In this document: positions 5,687 through 6,752 of the stretch, in pieces
Numbering within the stretch: position 1 is the first letter of the stretch
Layout of the letters: every line of letters begins with the position of its first letter
Assembly (NCBI GenBank): GCA_016180165.1
Contig: JACPBU010000038.1
Location: 1-6,752, forward strand
DNA from: Candidatus Woesearchaeota archaeon
Lineage (GTDB): Archaea; Nanobdellota; Nanobdellia; Woesearchaeales; JACPBV01
Direction of reading: 5' to 3'
DNA length: 6,752 bases
Made by a program: the position numbers and the translations under genes
The notes under the pieces: generated by a model
What the model was told of the DNA's origin: nothing
The model's input: the letters and a program-made list of their open reading frames with translations, nothing else
The model's database searches: none

Positions 5687-5989
5687 TCAGTAAGGTATAA
5701 CTCTCGGGATATCATCTTCTGACTGAAATGATTTGGGCTTCTCCTGGATTGAGCTGGGAGAGATTACGGGGCCATTATCCCCGAACATCGCTCCAAAGGC
5801 ATTGACCGGCGATGGTGACGCCTGAGATGAAGGCTGCTGTTCTCCAAAGATATTCTGCTGCCCGGGAGAATCTTCAAATATGTTTGGCTGCCTTTCAGGA
5901 TACTGGCCACTGATAAAAGAAGATAGCAGCTGGATAGCTTTCCTTATCTCCTCAGAAGAATCCTCCTTGGTGTCAATAGTAAGTTTCAT
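5687..5989 (-). CDS. Small protein with an ordered N-terminus and a disordered Gln/Ser/Pro tail
   Basis: This 100-residue protein is probably cytoplasmic. Residues 1-28 (a MKLTIDT strand followed by the amphipathic helix SEEIRKAIQLLSSFI) look like a small ordered strand-helix element. The N-terminal pattern, a strand then an 'SxEEIRKxIxLL' helix, feels familiar from short DPANN proteins, but I cannot name a family. Residues 30-90 are low complexity, rich in Gln, Ser, Pro and Asn, with repeated N-(I/A)-F motifs (NIFED at 36, NIFGE at 46, NAFGA at 63). The tail is IPRVIPY. This could be a flexible linker or a partner-binding peptide. The start is well supported by a TATA box 26 nt upstream. The gene is monocistronic and convergent with the membrane-protein gene. 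Confidence 0.72.
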   Translation of the reverse strand: MKLTIDTKEDSSEEIRKAIQLLSSFISGQYPERQPNIFEDSPGQQNIFGEQQPSSQASPSPVNAFGAMFGDNGPVISPSSIQEKPKSFQSEDDIPRVIPY

Positions 5990-6010
5990 AATGGGTTCCT
6001 GATAGATTCC

Positions 6011-6020
6011 CTATAAATAA
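6011..6020 (-). promoter_or_regulatory. TATA box of the 100-residue protein gene
   Basis: The minus strand reads TTATTTATAG, centred 26 nt before the ATG at 5989, as expected for a leaderless transcript. Confidence 0.6.
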
Positions 6021-6194
6021 CTTTCTGTTGGCTTTGTCGCCTGGCGGATTTTCTAAGCTATCTTCCTTTCTTCTCGGGCTTTCGCATGCCACGTTTAAAC
6101 CCTGCCAATCACAATCTTTAAAAAAAGCGCGGGACATTCTTTGAAATATCAGGTAATTCCGCAAGTCCCAGGTTCAGGGCGATTTGCCTTTATT

Positions 6195-6213
6195 GCCTCC
6201 GCAGCGCAGCTGC
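6195..6213 (+). other. Degenerate copy of the 5' end of the downstream tRNA-Thr
   Basis: The bases match 6335-6353 of the tRNA gene at 16 of 19 positions, including the whole 7-base acceptor 5' strand GCCTCCG. Similarity stops abruptly on both sides. It may be a relic of a duplicated or disrupted tRNA. Part of the match is a GC-rich palindrome (GCAGCTGC, 6206-6213), so coincidence is possible. Confidence 0.4.
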
Positions 6214-6263
6214 ACACTTTCTTTCCAAGAAAGGGAGCAAAGAAGGGCACCTTCCTCGCTGCG
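6200..6263 (+). repeat. Nested inverted repeats upstream of the tRNA
   Basis: CGCAGCG (6200-6206) pairs perfectly with CGCTGCG (6257-6263). Inside lies a perfect 7-bp hairpin, CTTTCTT-TCC-AAGAAAG (6217-6233). Together they could fold into one branched structure in RNA or a cruciform in DNA. A TATA-like TTTAAAAA at about 6118-6125 lies upstream, so a small RNA is possible but not shown. In the 345-bp stretch 5990-6334 I find no credible coding region. Confidence 0.4.
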
Positions 6264-6292
6264 TTCGTATGGCTCAGATAATGCAGGTACAC

Positions 6293-6317
6293 TTAATAAC
6301 TTCAGAAAGATTAAAAT
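6293..6317 (+). promoter_or_regulatory. Candidate promoter of the tRNA gene
   Basis: Two AT-rich boxes are possible. TTAATAAC (6293-6300) would start a transcript about 13 nt before the mature 5' end. ATTAAAAT (6310-6317) lies 22 nt before it. I cannot choose between them. Confidence 0.35.
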
Positions 6318-6334
6318 CAGGAATATAGGCAAAT

Positions 6335-6447
6335 GCCTCCGTAGCTCAGCAGCTAGAGCGTCTGACTTGTATTAGGATGGGGCTGAAGATGATTCAGCCT
6401 ACCTGGATGAGATCAGAAGGTCACGGGTGCGATTCCCGCCGGAGGCT
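6335..6447 (+). tRNA. tRNA-Thr (anticodon TGT) with a 40-nt intron
   Basis: A full cloverleaf is visible. The acceptor stem GCCTCCG/CGGAGGC (6335-6341, 6440-6446) is perfect, with T73 at 6447 and no encoded CCA. The D stem is GCTC/GAGC (6344-6347, 6356-6359). The anticodon stem is TCTGA/TCAGA (6361-6365, 6413-6417), with loop C-T-TGT-A before the intron and A after it. The T stem is ACGGG/CCCGC, with an A49-C65 mismatch. G1-C72, C2-G71, G35 and T36 agree with known threonine identity elements, and A37 suits an ANN-decoding tRNA. The D loop reads GC instead of G18-G19 and the T loop TGC instead of T-T-C, both highly unusual. It could be a functional variant or a decaying gene. The integrase start 63 bp downstream suggests use as an integration site. 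Confidence 0.85.
6372..6411 (+). other. tRNA-Thr intron at position 37/38
   Basis: The 40 nt between A37 and A38 interrupt the anticodon loop at the commonest archaeal position and would be removed by the tRNA splicing endonuclease. The intron folds on itself through a perfect 7-bp stem, GGCTGAA-GATGA-TTCAGCC (6381-6399). Further pairs join C32-T36 to the intron 3' end (6407-6411, including two G-T pairs). By hand I obtain a relaxed rather than textbook 3-4-3 bulge-helix-bulge, so the boundaries may shift by 1 nt. Confidence 0.75.
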
Positions 6448-6465
6448 TGAGTATAAATAGCCCTA

Positions 6466-6471
6466 TTTTTT
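6466..6471 (+). terminator. Oligo-T terminator after the tRNA
   Basis: Six T begin 19 bp after the tRNA 3' end, as expected for archaeal termination, and lie just before the promoter of the recombinase gene. Confidence 0.4.
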
Positions 6472-6478
6472 AGAAAGC

Positions 6479-6486
6479 TTTAAATA
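6479..6486 (+). promoter_or_regulatory. TATA box of the recombinase gene
   Basis: TTTAAATA is centred 27-28 nt before ATG 6510, consistent with a leaderless transcript and an independent promoter. Confidence 0.55.
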
Positions 6487-6509
6487 TGTGACCTTGTTTT
6501 ACCCCTTTC

Positions 6510-6752
6510 ATGGCGACTGCTGAGGACAGAGTTAGGGCATTTCTTGATGAAAGTGACCTTATTCCGGAGAACAGAGAACTCTTCAAAACTTTCTTTGAAA
6601 AAGAAACTTACAAATTAATCCGGACTAATGGAAATTCGAAACTTGACCAGGCTTCGGAAAAAACCATATTTGGCTACATTCCCAGATTAAGAAATATTAA
6701 CCGATGGTTTGGTAAACCCTTAAAAGACATAACTAAAGAAGATATAAAAAGG
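6510..6752 (+). CDS. Tyrosine recombinase/integrase, N-terminal core-binding domain (cut by window edge)
   Basis: The 81 visible codons look like the SAM-like, four-helix DNA-binding N-terminal domain of a phage-type integrase or XerA/C/D-like recombinase. After a leading region (1-40), an ASEKTIFGYIPRLRNINRWF segment (about 48-67) takes the place of the usual 'TxxxYxxxLxxFxxWL' helix. GKPLKDITKEDIKR (68-81) matches the very common '(G)KxLxxIT(K)xDI' ending of this domain. The catalytic Arg/His/Tyr residues would lie beyond the window, so activity cannot be judged. The gene points away from the tRNA-Thr, starting 63 bp after its 3' end, which is the usual position of an integrase at the edge of a tRNA-integrated element. 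A resident Xer-type recombinase is the alternative. Confidence 0.72.
   Translation, partial: MATAEDRVRAFLDESDLIPENRELFKTFFEKETYKLIRTNGNSKLDQASEKTIFGYIPRLRNINRWFGKPLKDITKEDIKR

Noticed and set aside
5671..6272. 10-bp exact inverted repeat (5671-5680 and 6263-6272) flanking the 100-residue gene, as a possible mobile element end
   Set aside because: Ten-base inverted matches are expected many times by chance in a window of this size. There are no transposase and no target duplication.

Overview
The window looks like a piece of an archaeal chromosome, most likely from a small-genome DPANN-type lineage (Woesearchaeota or Pacearchaeota-like); the lineage is inference. The evidence is a family B DNA polymerase of the archaeal replicative type with a C-terminal PCNA-binding peptide, TATA-like boxes centred about 22-29 bp before most starts (so mostly leaderless transcripts), T-rich archaeal terminators, a tRNA gene with an intron at the 37/38 position and no encoded CCA, and several short orphan proteins.

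Layout. Positions 1-279 (minus) hold the N-terminal third of a bacterial-type S-adenosylmethionine synthetase, cut by the window edge. Behind it on the same strand is an unrecognised 117-residue protein (350-703). On the plus strand follow a very basic small protein (best start GTG at 1020, end 1232), a helix-turn-helix plus double-CBS regulator (1392-1934), and a 783-residue family B polymerase (2001-4352). A 243-bp gap with a perfect hairpin separates the polymerase from a single-pass membrane protein of unknown function (4596-5357). That gene converges on a 100-residue minus-strand protein (5687-5989). The 329 bp between them hold a 35-bp tandem repeat and several hairpins. A second gene-poor stretch (5990-6334) precedes an intron-containing tRNA-Thr (6335-6447). 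The N-terminal domain of a tyrosine recombinase then starts at 6510 and runs off the right edge.

Two points stand out. First, the polymerase keeps all three exonuclease motifs, motif B, motif C and the PIP box, but about 30 residues carrying catalytic motif A are missing, in frame, at residue 435/436. As written it should not polymerise DNA. Second, the tRNA-Thr departs from near-universal bases in both the D loop (C19) and the T loop (G55), and it is followed within about 60 bp by an integrase gene. That arrangement is the usual signature of an element integrated at a tRNA gene.

Functionally the window is mixed: methyl-donor metabolism, a nucleotide-sensing type regulator, replication or repair, a surface protein and the edge of a possible integrated element. 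Each gene seems to have its own promoter, so no operon is evident.
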